The translations under genes were made by a program, and so were the position numbers. The notes under the pieces were generated by a model, which had not been told where the DNA came from, searched no databases, and was given only the letters and a program-made list of their open reading frames with translations. 64,000 nt of DNA from Puccinia triticina (Eukaryota > Basidiomycota > Pucciniomycetes > Pucciniales > Pucciniaceae): the NCBI RefSeq assembly GCF_026914185.1, contig NC_070563.1, forward strand, positions 5,601,001 to 5,665,000, written 5' to 3'. Shown here piece after piece: positions 1 through 11,584 of the stretch. The first letter of the stretch is position 1. Each line of letters opens with the position of its first letter.

Positions 1-357
1 TTATACCTCTTAAACCACCAACCTAGTTCTTTCTCAATTCTCATCATTTGATCTGCTGCATCTTCCCGTGATTTCCATCCACTCAGAATTGTGATAATCC
101 AATTTCATCATACCCTTATCTTTTTTTCAAAACTTTGGATTTTTAGCTTTGGTCGGAAATTGACAAACCCATGACCTTATTCAACCCTCTTTTTTTCGTT
201 GAACTCCTCTTTTTTTCATCCGTCTTTTCATATCCCCTTCATTTTGCCTCCTTCCTTCGATCGCCGATCCCATCCACCCATTGCTTTGCATACATCCTCA
301 AACGCATTCACTCAACACCTTGTAGCTCGAACGTCAAAATCTCCTTTATATACGACT

Positions 358-3266
358 ATGGATCCGGATCCGACAAAAACCAAAGAGATCAGATCACAAT
401 AGTCAAAGCTATACTCCATTTGCAATCTCATCAATGAACTCAACCTTACCCCGAAACAGTTCCTCTCCGCCTTTTTGACCAGCGAAAATATGTCCATGGC
501 CTTCCAACGACGATATTGGGGAACTAAAACGGGCTGGCCGTCCACACTATCGCTTCTTCATATGATGCGCAATGTTATTTACACTCATGACGGTGGCAAA
601 GATCACTGGGAAAGTTTTATTCTTGAAGAGGTATGTTGAAATTATTTTGACAATTGTTGACTTCGCTTCTGACTCATTTGTTCCTTCCAAACAAATAGGC
701 AACAAGGATTACAATCTCTCAGAGACCGCCGAGTGGCGCCTTCCCTCAGGGTGCATATCACAACACACGTACAGTATCGGAGGATTCATTCTTGTTGGAG
801 GAAAAGGAAGATCAAGACAAAGCCCTGACAGAAATAGACATGCCTTTCCTCTTCAATCTGCTATTCAATAAACTCGACAGTTGATTGGCCGCGGGGAACA
901 ATCACAATGATGAAAACGAAGATCCAGAGGATGGGGATGAGAAAGTCCCCGAACCAGACTTCGACGTGGCTGCTCTGGATCCAAACGACGATCTTGAGGC
1001 CGACTTACCTTTTAACCGCAACAAACGAGCATATGTGGTAAGTTATTTTGCATTTGACAACTCAATACCTGAAATTCGATCTGACCCAAATTTTTTATAA
1101 CGGAAGGTTGCAAAGACAATATGTTCAATGGTCGCATTTGTCTTGAATCGCCGCATCAATGGTCCACAGCTTCGAAATTCCTTGACGTTTCTTGCGTGCG
1201 GAGTGATCGATCGAGTCAATGTATTCTTACAGTACATTGGCCTCAGTTCATCTCGAAAGACATCTCATCTAGCGCTTAACTATCTCAGCAAGAAATCTCA
1301 GAAGAAAATCTCGAAAAAGATTTCGGCTTCCCTTGCAACAAATCTAGCTCCATTCCTATGCGTGGACAATCTCGAATTCAAACAGAAAATTCACGCAAAA
1401 TCCATTGGCCACACGTCTCGTATGTTCCACGGAACTTGGGGTTATATCCATCACCCTAGCCAACAGCTCATCGACTCAGTCCCAAGTGCCGATCTCACTG
1501 TCCAAGCGTATCACCAAGCAATGTCAAAAGTTGCGACTTTCAATGTCCATCCGAGGATGCTACTTCCATCGATCCAGGAAGAAATCTCGTGGGAATCTGT
1601 TATAAAAAGTCAGATTGCTCAAGCGCTCCTTGAACATCTAGTTTCCCCATCTGATTCGCTTGTCTCAATCCCTACAAAACCTCCGCCTCTTGAGCCAATA
1701 TCAAGTCAAAAGCCCGATATCACAATGCTGAAATTGATGATAGCATCCGACAACTCAGCCCAGGGAGCCGGCGAAGTCTTTGAAGCAATTACTGATCAGT
1801 CAAATATGTCACCAGCCAGCTTTTCGTCTCGGCTACAAGTTATCGATGGCGACCTTGGGACTTGTACAAAGGTTTCGACCTTACGAAACCAACGCATACC
1901 AAGCGGGCACAGCGAGGAAAGCCTGGTCAATGTTCTCACAATCTTGGGAGGGGCCCATACAATGTGGAATATCAGCCAGGCAATCTATTCAAAACACATC
2001 GGCGATCCCTCTGATGCACGTGACTCGGGCTCATGGAGGTTCTTGGATAGTCTAGGTATTCCATCAAATAAGATGACCGACAAGAAAGATTATACCCTGA
2101 TGATAAAGAACATCGAGAAGATCCATCGAGCTTCTTTAGTTTATTGTATCATGTATGTTCCCTTCATCCTTTCATTATCCTTCCATTCAACTCGAACTTA
2201 CTAATTTTGAAACCTTCCTTGAGGGTTGTTATGGGAACCGAGCACAACAACATTACAGAAGATCTCCTCAAACTCCCGAGTGCGAAGATCAAAGAAATTA
2301 TAGATGAAACCTACAAACGATTCTTTTCGCCCGAGGCCAAAGAAGCGGCAAACTTGCACCCTTCTCCAAAGCTCTTGAATCTCATCCTGCGGCTAGGGGA
2401 CTTTGCAACTATTGTTGAGGGGAATGCTGCGATGAAATCTGGTGATATTGGCCGGGTGATGAATGTTTGGAAACGATGGGCTATCATTGCCCAGGGAGTC
2501 AAAAAGCTAACTCAATATTCAATCCAGCTCCCCCGGATGATAATACTGCTCAATGAAGTTTTACCCCCGGGACTTGGCCAGTTGATTTGACACTCACTTT
2601 TCATAGCGCCTAGTGGTCGTCAAAAGCACTTTGTTGCAAAGGATCATTATCTTGAAATGCAAAATTACTTGCTGAAGTTTTTTTTCAACCACACCGGTCG
2701 AGGCACCAACATTGATCGACTTAAAGATGTATATTCTCTTAATGTCCCTTTGGTGATCATCTTTTTCTCCTCATTCCATCTTATTCGATGGCATGTTGAT
2801 TCTTACTTTATTGTGCTCTCAGCTTCACGGCTTGATTCGCGACTTAACAACGGACTCCGGAAAGCAAACGATTTTTCAATCACACCACAACCGGATCAAC
2901 TTGCAGTCCCTCAACAACTGCATGCGGATGTGTCGACAAAACGACATCTGCTATACTACTTTTAAGATTGGCGAGCTTATTCCAAAAGGTGTTGATGACT
3001 TTTACGCCGTTGGAATAAAAAAAATGAAGAAAATGTTTATGAAGAAAGGTAATGGTTTAAACAAACTCCGGCCAACACCGATGAATATCTGGAACAGTAC
3101 AAGCGCGAGGGATCAACAGGCCCGAGATGTTAATTCAGATGTCAGCTCAGCTGGCGATACCGAACCTGAAGTAACTGATGATGAGCTTATCAGTGAGGAG
3201 GATAGCGAGGATGGGGATGAAACTGATGACAATGGCGACGACAGTGATGGTGGTGGCGACAATTAA
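358..3266 (+). pseudogene. DUF6589-family protein gene, decayed by three in-frame stops
   Basis: Five exons can be joined: 358-630, 699-1037, 1107-2152, 2224-2752 and 2823-3266. All four introns are 68-71 bp and GT-AG, and the total is 2631 nt, an exact multiple of 3 (876 codons plus stop). The central part (exon 3) matches my recollection of basidiomycete DUF6589 proteins: a VAFVLNRR start, a DNLEF...KSIGHTSRMFHGTWGY block and an IDGDLGTCT block. The C-terminus is an acidic Asp/Glu/Gly tail. No function is established for this family; the conserved Asp residues (VDNLEF, DGDLGT) would suit a nuclease or transposase fold, which is inference. Three stops interrupt the frame: TAG at 400, TGA at 882 and TGA at 2588. 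Each is one C-to-T step from a sense codon. The gene converges on the helicase, with coding ends 12 bp apart. The start at 358 is the first ATG giving the family-like N-terminus. Confidence 0.8.
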
Positions 3267-3278
3267 AACTGAATAAGA

Positions 3279-6200
3279 TCATGGTTTTGATTTCTTGTGA
3301 GCCTCCTTGAATTCTTCTAATACAACTCGGTTGACCTCCCACTTCCTCTTCTTTGCCTCACGATCCCTTGCTTCTTTTTCTTCCCTTTCTTTTTTTTTTT
3401 CAGCTCGAACTATTTTATTCTTGGCAATCTGCTCCGCACTTGGCCTTTTTTTGCTTGCTTGGCGCACGTTTGAGGTCGATCCTTCCCGGTCAGCCACATC
3501 TGAGTTTGGCGGGGCTATCTCTTTATCAATTTCATTTGGTTGTACCAGTCGTCTTTCCGGTCGTCTTTCAGGTATTTGCTTTTTCAGATTTTGTAGCCTC
3601 TCCATCTCGTTATCAATGTGAATGCTGTAATCCTCTAGTTCTTTCAAATGATCTTGCCAGTCGCTCTTGGCTTGAAATTTCAATATAGATTCATACAGCA
3701 TGTCCAGTTGTCCAACCAATGCTTCTCCGCCAATGTAATTTGCAATGTCAGCAGCATTATGAATCTTGTCTACATTCAACGCAATCGCATCTCCTTCGAC
3801 TGGTCCAATGAGCTGTTGAGGACGAAAAGACCGCGGCTTTCCGTATTTATTCTTGAAAAATTGAGCAAAGTCATCAACGAGTCTGCTTGAGAACTTGAAC
3901 ATAACTGGTTTAGGTGGGTACTTTTTCTCTGGATTTGCTCGAGTTGTTTTTTTCTTTGGTTGTTCCATTAGAATTTCTCCGTTTGATGGTTGATCCATAA
4001 TGCCGTCAAAGTTACTTTCAGTCATTTCACTCAGTCGAGCCTTTAAATGGGTGGCCTCCTCCGGCGCGCAGTTCGAGCATCGACATACGGGAAACTTCTC
4101 CGTTTTTTCACGCTCCACTTCACGTATAACTCCAATGTCATCATGGTTCATTGGGATGTAGCCGTGTCTTGAATAAAATTCAATCCACATAAGTAAGTAC
4201 GTTTTCAACAATATATAATTTGATACACTGTCACAAGTAAGGATGGCTATAGGGCGGGCCGGCCAACGGGCCGCCCGAACCCGCGCGGGTTTGGGCCGGG
4301 TTCGGACACACATTTCAGATAATAATTTAAAATCGGCCCGGCCCATCCGACCCGTTTAGCAAACGGGCGGCTCGCGGGCGGCCCGCGGGCGCCTGTGGGC
4401 CGCCCCCGGTCGGGGGACCGGTGTTCTCCGAAGCGGGACTGGCTGCCGCTGGCAGCTGCAGTGCCACCTCAGCCAACTACGAACTAGCCATTGACAGTCA
4501 ACCGGTGACCAACTCACCCCCACGGGCCACAATGGCAAAGAGAAAGACACGCGCACACCCTGGTTCGTCCGAGGAAGAAGGCGAAACTGACGATATCCGC
4601 GTCGCCGAGAGATTGGAACCAGAAACTCCATCGACTACGCAGCAGGAGATCGATAGGCAGCCACCTAGAACTGAGGCTTCAGCCCCCCAGACACCAGCCC
4701 CCGCCGACAGTTTGAGTGAATCACAAGAAACCGCCAAAGGGAGCTTGTTCAAAAAGCGTAAACTCACCAGCAAGGTGTGGGACCATTTCAAGAAGATTGA
4801 AGAAGGTGGGCCGTCCTGTTCTTATCCCTCTTAGTTTCTATAAGTATAGATATAACTGACTCGGATCTTTTGAATTTTGATATTGCAATCATCAGGAGGT
4901 GTATCGAAGGCAATATGCAACTACTGCAACCTCAAACTCTCGGCTACATCATCGGCAGGAACGAACCATCTCCGACGACATTCTGATCGCTGTATCACAG
5001 ACAGCGGGGCTCTCGTTCAACCCAGACAAGGACTTCTCGGTTTCACCAGCTCCTCCCAAACCACCAGCAACCGTGTTTGGATCTTCTCTCAAGAAAAAAC
5101 TCAAGAGAAATTTGCAAAAGCGATTATTGAGCATGAATACCCGTTCGCGATGGCCGATCATCCGGGATTCCGAGAGTTTATGGAGTCAGCCCAGCCCAAC
5201 TTCACCATGCCCCGACGAAAGGCAGTGCGGAGTGATTGTATGGCTATCTACAATCACATGAAGCAAGGCGAAATGGCGATGATGGCGAAAGCGAAGATGA
5301 TCTCCTTAACCACTGACATGTGGACAGCCTCCGATCTGACTGGCTACATGGTAATAACGGCCCACTACATCAACAAGTGGGAACTGAACAAGAAGATCAT
5401 CAGCTTCCGGCCCCTCCCGCCTCCGCACACTGGCCATGCGATCTCGGAGCGAATATGTCAAGTTCTCAACGATTGGAAGAGCTTGAACAAAGTCGCTTTC
5501 GTTACCCTTGACAATGCTGTCAACAACACGGCAGCTATGACCCGGCTACAGCGATTGATAAAGGATCGCTCGGTTGCTAGCTCAACTCCTACGACGTCGC
5601 CATACTTCCATGTCCGATGTATGGCGCATGTCATCAACCTAGTGGTCAAGGATGGTCTCAAGGTCGTAGGTCCCGCAGTCGAGTCACTCCGAAATAGTGT
5701 TCAGTACATACACGGATCTTCGTCTTGGATGGATGCCTTCAACAAGGCTCTTGTTTCTGTGAATCTAGCCAAAGAAATGAAACACCCATCCAAGGATGTA
5801 CCGACCCGATGGAACGCGACCTTCTTAATGATTGAGTCATCAATGCCATGTAAGTTGGCCTTCCAGCAAATCGATCTTGAAGACGACAAATTTGAAACTT
5901 GCCCAAGCGAAGCACAATGGGAGGAACTTGGCGTCATCCAAGATTTCCTCGAGCCTTTCTACCAAGGCAAGCTTATTTGAATCTTACTGTGAGCATCCAT
6001 CAAACATCTACTGATATATTTTCTCTCAGCCACCCTTGTCTTAAGTGGAACACAGTATCCAACCATCAACCATGCCTACCGCGCAATGACCGCCATTCAG
6101 AAGCAACTAGCCCACTACGCCGAACCTCGCACCTGCCCTAGTGAAATAGAAACTCGCCTCCATGACATGGTCAAGCCGATGCTCGAGAAGTTTCACAAGT

Positions 6201-8531
6201 ACTGGGATTCATCAAAGGAGCTTGCGGCGATTGGACTGATCCTAGACCCACAATATAAGATTCGTTATCTTCGCTACAGCCTCGAGCAGCAATCCCACCT
6301 CCCAACATCTGAGGTTGATTCTTTCACAGCAAAGGTTAGGTCTTCCATCCTATTGCTTTGGAACCAATATGTACCCCCTCAATCACCTGTTGCCGAACGA
6401 TCCACTCAACCCGCCTCAACGGCCAAGGTTAAAAAGATCGACAAAGATCTATCCGGGTTCAACGAATACATGGCCGGTACCATGTCTGGACATCAACTCA
6501 ACGCGCCCGGAGCCGAATTGGATTTGTATCTAGAAGAACGGAACGTTGTCTGTGACCCCAATAGCGAGGACGATCAGTTCAATATTCTTGGCTGGTGGGA
6601 GGGAAATGCGGCTCGATTCCCTTCATTGTCCCAGTTTGCAAGAATAATGCTCATGATTCCCATGACATCTGTGGCATCAGAGTCGGCTTTCTCAACGAGT
6701 GGGCGTGTGCTGGACGATTATCGGATGCGGCTTAATGATGAAACGGTCGACGCATTGTTGTGCACTCAAGACTGGATCAAAGCAGCCAGGGCGAAGGAAT
6801 CATCTTAAATTTCTTTTTTATTTTCATATGTTGTAACCGGTGAAGGGTTGTAATGCAACCTGAGTCTGACTGGTGAAATAGCGGGCGGCCCGCAGGCTGC
6901 CCGCAAATTGTAAGCCCGCGGGCTGCCCGCCACCCGCCCGTTTAGTAAACGGGTTTGGGCCGGGCTGTGTTCTTGGCTGCACTGGCCCGGCCCGGCCTGT
7001 CCGCTAACTTCACGGGCTAGCGCGGGCCGGCCCGCGGACGGCCCGAGCCCGCCCAATAGCCATCCTTAGTCACAAGCAAGACTCACAAATTATCTACAGA
7101 GAACACTATTTGTAGACAAACTGGAGTGATTGCAAGAGCATCCATTCGGCTGTCGTTGGCATCTTTGTTGGCTTTATGGATAGCTTCAGGAGTGTTCAAG
7201 CCCCACTTGCGCTTTGGCTCCACAAGCAATATAGCTAATCCTTCCCTCCCATCACGACCACAGCGGCCAATCATCTGGCAGATACACAATGGATCACCTC
7301 GGCCAATGTGGATCACCCGGCGAACCCTCTTCCAGTTCTGGCCCAGTCCTAAGGCCATTGTACACGATATACACGGAAAATTGCCTCGCTCATAGCCAGA
7401 TATCACATCTTCTTTGTCCATGTCACCGGTGCAAGCATGGTATCTCCGAATCAATGAGCTTTCAGGATTGTATTCTCCGCCAGTTGTTCCATGCGCTTGG
7501 TTTACAACTTTCATAACTTGCAGTGTAGCGTTTCGTGTTCCAGAATAAATTAAGGTAGGTACAACTTCCTTACTTTTGACGTCTTCTTTTTTTCCAAACA
7601 TGGGTAGAATATCGTTGACTGATTTGAGAGAAGACTCCATTGGGTAGCGGAGGATTCGAATTTCGGGCCGAGTCAGTTCAGCGCAAACAAAATTGACACT
7701 TTCCTCTGGAATTTTAAGATTTTTGAGGATCTCGGTAACAGCTAGTGGACGACAGGTTGCCGAAAGGAAGAGAATTGGTGTGTTTTTGGTGGCTAGTAAT
7801 GCACGCCCCAAGTCGCCATATGACGGCCGGAAGACTGCTCGATCTTGATGACGTTTGTGGGCAGAAGATTTTTTAGCTTCTCCGTTTTTGACCAAGCCCC
7901 AGCTGTATATCATGTGAGCTTCATCGACCAAGAGCAAGGCAAGTTGATTTTGAAATCTTGGATCATTATAAACATTGGTGAACATTTCGTTGTTTAAGAA
8001 AATTTCAGGGCTCAAGTAAACAAAGTTGTATTTCCCTTGTCGAATCTCCGTCGCAACAGTTTTGTTGAAGGTGAGTTTTTTCAAATTTATCGCCGTGCAT
8101 CCCTGGTCAATTTTCTCTTTGACTTGATTATCGCCAAGAGCATCGAGGGGATTCAAAACCAGGATGACCGGTTTCTTTGACTTAGCAAACAGGTGAATAT
8201 ACATTTCCGAAATGCGTGATTTCCCACACCCGGTCCCGGCCATAACAAATGTATGTTGTTGTTTGACCAGGCTCTTCACGGCCTCGACCTGAACCGTCTT
8301 GGGAGGCTCGTTTTCGGGGTAGCACGGCAAGCAGTCATTGATGATTGCTTCATGGAGGTCAGTGTTGACCATTTCAAGCAAATGCTTTGTCAGGCTAATC
8401 TTCTTTGAAGCCTTCTTTGTTCGCTTTCGCGTTCGTGGCGGCATTTTTGCAGTCGGAGAGGGCTGGATGAGAGGGTTGAATTGGTCTTTGTTGGATTGTT
8501 GTGAATCAAAGACGGCTTTGCCCGACTTCAC
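3279..8531 (-). CDS. RecQ-like DEAH-box ATP-dependent DNA helicase, two exons, hAT element in its intron
   Basis: Exon 1 is 8531-7087 and exon 2 is 4167-3279. Joining them gives 2334 nt, 777 aa, and restores Asp-Asn-Leu-His-Gly-Tyr across the junction. Superfamily-2 motifs in order: Walker A GTGCGKS at about residues 99-105, DEAH at 203-206 followed by a RecQ-like MIYSWG, SAT at 257-259, a motif V region near 388-410, and motif VI QMIGRCGRDG at 419-428. Exon 2 adds a CRCSNC cluster near residue 510 that resembles the RecQ zinc-binding segment, then a basic coiled-coil tail rich in Lys/Glu/Arg. A DNA-unwinding ATPase in the nucleus is expected. It is shorter than cellular RecQ/Sgs1 proteins and lacks a recognisable HRDC domain. 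A second in-frame ATG at residue 30 (MPPRTRKRTKK) is an alternative start. The reading frame is open throughout despite the 2.8-kb insertion. Confidence 0.82.
4230..4237. repeat. Left target-site duplication GTCACAAG
   Basis: Identical 8-mer at 7069-7076 on the other side of the hAT element. It lies inside the helicase intron. Confidence 0.93.
4238..7068 (+). mobile_element. Autonomous-looking hAT DNA transposon, 2831 bp
   Basis: The terminal inverted repeats read TAAGGATGGCTATAGGGCGG on the left and the same with one change (A to T) on the right. They are flanked by a perfect 8-bp target duplication GTCACAAG at 4230-4237 and 7069-7076, the size expected for hAT. Subterminal regions on both sides are very GC-rich, with repeated GGGCCGG/CCCGCGGG motifs that could be transposase-binding sites (inference). 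It encodes one intact transposase. Perfect target duplication plus intact gene suggest a recent insertion. Confidence 0.93.
4532..6808 (+). CDS. hAT transposase with BED zinc finger, intact, 707 aa
   Basis: Three exons, 4532-4805, 4896-5966 and 6030-6808, total 2124 nt in frame. Intron 1 is GT-AG; intron 2 uses a GC donor (CAAG/GCAAGC) with a normal AG. The N-terminus is a low-complexity acidic region, followed by a BED-type finger at about residues 80-125 (Trp-Asp-His-Phe, then CNYC and HLRRHSDRC). The RNase-H-like core follows: first catalytic Asp in LTTDMWTA (about residue 231), second in VTLDNAVNN (about 297), and the catalytic Glu in VASESAFSTSGR (about 666) within the C-terminal hAT dimerisation region. 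All three acidic residues are present, so the protein could be active. It catalyses excision and insertion of the element in the nucleus. ATG 4532 is chosen over an upstream in-frame codon because the sequence before it is subterminal repeat. Confidence 0.93.
7069..7076. repeat. Right target-site duplication GTCACAAG
   Basis: Partner of the 8-mer at 4230-4237. Together they define the insertion point of the hAT element. Confidence 0.93.
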
Positions 8532-9020
8532 GGAAGATAGAACAATTAATTATTGTTTTTTTTCTCTCTTAGCTGTCGATCTCCTTTGATCTGTTTCAGT
8601 TTAATGAAATCAGTATGGCATTCTTTATTAATGGGCAGGGGTTCGAGCGAGCTTTTAATTGTCGTAAAAACAAAACTCTTAAAGCTCAATCGGACCAAAT
8701 GATTGCCTTTATTTCAAAATTTTACAGGGTACATACAAAAATTGAGGAGAAAAAAGTGAGGAGGTAGAAAGCTAGCCAGGAAGCCAGCGCTTCATGGAGG
8801 TAGGTTGGAATTTAGTGGCAACTGAGTGTTGATTTTAGAACTAAGATGCAAAAAAAACTACGGTTCCAAGTGAGATCCTGTCACGCGAGGCTCTGCTTGT
8901 TAGGCATAAGCCCCGCTTGCACCTACGGCTCCGCGGTGCTCGCGGGCTTTGTTAAGCTCGAATGTGTATTGTTCTTACCTGCTGTGTTGATTTTGTTGCG
9001 TATCCAGCCTGTACACCAAC
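8532..9020. other. 5' flank of the helicase gene and a short GC hairpin
   Basis: AT-rich leader of the helicase gene with no open gene. At about 8885-8945 there is an imperfect GC-rich hairpin (GCTTGCACC pairing with GGTGCTCGC) typical of short dispersed repeats. I looked for terminal repeats matching 1-357 and found none that I would defend. Confidence 0.5.
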
Positions 9021-9048
9021 AAACTCCGAAAGTACTTTCTAATGTCCG

Positions 9049-9810
9049 TTGCCAAGAGTACAAAGCTCCGCTCAAACCACCCAGAACTTGAACGCTCGCA
9101 CCACCAGCCCCTCCAACGACTTTGCAACTTTCAATTTCAAGAACCTCCTCGTCCAGCTCAAACGCGCGAACAAGGAAGTCATCTGTAGACTCAAGGTGGG
9201 CCAGCATCATGCATCTTTCTTTCTATACACAGGACTGAAAAGAGTTTTGAAAAACATGCATGCCATGCATAGATTGTGGGGCTGCTGTCGCCGACCGAGT
9301 CTACCAGCTCATCGGCGCCCTCCTCGTCGCCGCCCCCGCAGTTGCTGCCCATCCGTCTTCCAAGTGTGAGCATCACCAACCCTTTCTCGCCGCGGCCTCC
9401 TCACCCAGCGCACACTTTTCAGGTGACTTGCAATACAACACTCTCCTGATCACCCCATTAACGTCGTCATCCGTGCCGGTTCCCCTTGCTTTTGAGTGGA
9501 CACAATCAGCCAGTGGTTTAACGCCCCTCCGCCAGCATTTCTGGGAAACACCCAGGCCCTGCAATGTCTTATTTTGATCAGCTCGGTCGCCGAGCCCAAC
9601 CTCTCCTGTCTGCTCTTGTCCCAGGCCAACCGTCACTCCAATGGCAGTCACAGGGTATCCGGAGACAGCAGCCCTCTAGCCCTTATATCAGATGACAAAG
9701 AATTAAGTTGCAAAGAGGCCGACAACATGAGGAGACCTGCCAAAGCTGCCAAGCCTTCTTTGGTGGGAGACAATGTGGATTGGATGTGTGCACCGCCTGA
9801 TTTTTGTTAA
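9049..9810 (+). other. Possible exon remnants of an unrecognised gene
   Basis: Composition turns more GC-rich and codon-like. Three blocks could be exons: one near 9049-9195 ending in KEVICRLK before a GT; one near 9270-9366 encoding DCGAAVADRVYQLIGALL and ending in SSK; and one near 9496-9690 encoding WFNAPPPAFLGNTQALQC. I could not build a continuous frame with a convincing start and I recognise no family. It may be a degraded gene or chance. Confidence 0.25.
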
Positions 9811-11584
9811 TTACCACTCAAGGGCCCTCCGGCTTGTTCTTCTGAAACTTTCTATTTACTAGCTGTTAGAATTGGTTATTTTTGAGAAAAAATCATAATT
9901 TAATACCCAAGAAACACAAAACAAAAAACTTTTGAATGTCTCCAAGATTTGTTCTAAAATATCCTATCCCATTGTATTTGACTGACATGGAATCTCATGC
10001 CTCTCAGGCCTGGCATAGGACAAAAGTAATTGTCTTGGATTCACTTAGGGTGTTCAAAGTTGACTTGCATAAAATCATAAAACCATAAAATTATAGAATT
10101 CTGAGCTGAAAAAAATATGTACCACCCAAACACTCAAATTACAGCAAGATTTCTAGAATGGTACATATGAAATCATCACTTGAAATTTTTATGATTTTAT
10201 GATTTTATGTATTAAAAATTTTATGATTTCAACTTTGAACACCTTAACTATTTATTCTCAACCTGATTTGAGTATGTATACACACATCTGTTTCAGCCAC
10301 TGAAACCAAACTGTGCAGATTGAAAAAACCTCAACTATACCCTTGTATTTGACTGAAATGTACCCTCATTCCTCTAACAACATTACTGCCACATTGGAGT
10401 GATCACCCATGAGCTGGAAACATTTTCCTCTGAAAAGAAAACAAAAATATACAAAGATGATTGCTTTCTGCAATCTGCATCTGTCACCTACATATGCACA
10501 TCAATTTTCAGGCTGTAAAATTGTTAAAATTAGCACAAATATAGAACCTGTAGCACTGCCCCTTTGAGACTCTCACTGGTAGAGTTTTTCACAAGCTCGC
10601 AGAATCATTCTTGGGGAAATCCCTGCCATATGAAATTGAAGAGTATCTATGGAGTTTAAAGGAATAGATGATTCTCATCAATTTCACGGACTCTGTGTAC
10701 AAGGAGGGATGCTGAAGTGGTTTGGTAAATGCAAACAAGTTCAACATGTTAATTTCAGGGCTGTGATGGCATTATAATTGGAGGGAGCTTAGTATGACAC
10801 TACTGTCAGGGAACAAGTGGGCCTGAAAATTGTGGTTAGTATTTGCAGCGGCGAAGCCGCCTTGGCCTCTAGTAAGTACTAATACCTGTATGGGATTGGT
10901 TTGACCTTTGATGGAGTGCCACTGCGCATTTTTTTAGATCATGTATGTGTTTACGGTACAAATGCAAAAGACTTTCTTCCCTGGTTTCCATGTTCAAATA
11001 CTGCTTCTGAAGACATGTACCTGTGACCTCATGTCTTGCGTAGGTGTCATATGCCTTGAAATGAGATCTGTATGATACACCCCCAAAAATTTTATGATGT
11101 ACACAGTCCAAATATTAGCTTGAGAGGAGTGTTTTTTGATAACCAGGAGCAACTGTGGGAGGGATTGAATGAGTATAACATACTCTAAGTAGGGTGGATG
11201 GCATGTATGTAGATTGTGGATAGCTAGCTGAATCTGGTGTGATTTCAATTTTAATCCAGTGGTTTTTTTTGTGGTGAACTGATACAAATCATTATAGATG
11301 AGGGTTTGAGCCAGAGAGTGTTTTTGTGTTAGTAATATTGAAGATTGCTGTGACAATCTGGATACTGAAAAATAGAAACATGTATGTAATCCTGTATTCT
11401 TCAAGCTTGCCCTCATCCAAACCACCAAGATATACAGTCAGTAATGTCTAAAGTAAAGCTTCTTTAGCTCAATCTTGAACACATAAAAACCATTAATTTC
11501 TGTGCACTATTATCACCTTGCTCCATATATCCATCTCCACTACCTTTCCAAACACCTTCTCAAACTTCCTTAATCGTTCTTGTC
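9811..11584. other. AT-rich intergenic DNA
   Basis: No gene is supported. It holds an imperfect inverted repeat near 10060-10225 (ATAAAATCATAAAA against TTTTATGATTTTAT), and a GCGGC-GAA-GCCGC hairpin at about 10845-10872 whose 28-bp context recurs inverted at about 32905. The last 100 bp before 11585 are the presumed promoter of the secreted-protein gene. Confidence 0.55.

Larger units (their letters stand above)
4168..7086 (-). other. Helicase intron enlarged by a hAT insertion
   Basis: The minus-strand donor GTGAGT begins at 7086 and the acceptor TTCAAG ends at 4168. Removing the element (4238-7068) and one copy of the target duplication leaves an 80-bp intron, normal for this window. Both splice sites lie outside the transposon, so splicing could still remove it as a 2.9-kb intron. 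Confidence 0.75.

Noticed and set aside
1..8900. Terminal inverted repeats of the DUF6589-helicase module
   Set aside because: Compared by eye, 1-357 and 8532-8900 share only short CTCAATT-type matches, below chance-level confidence; the left end may lie outside the window.
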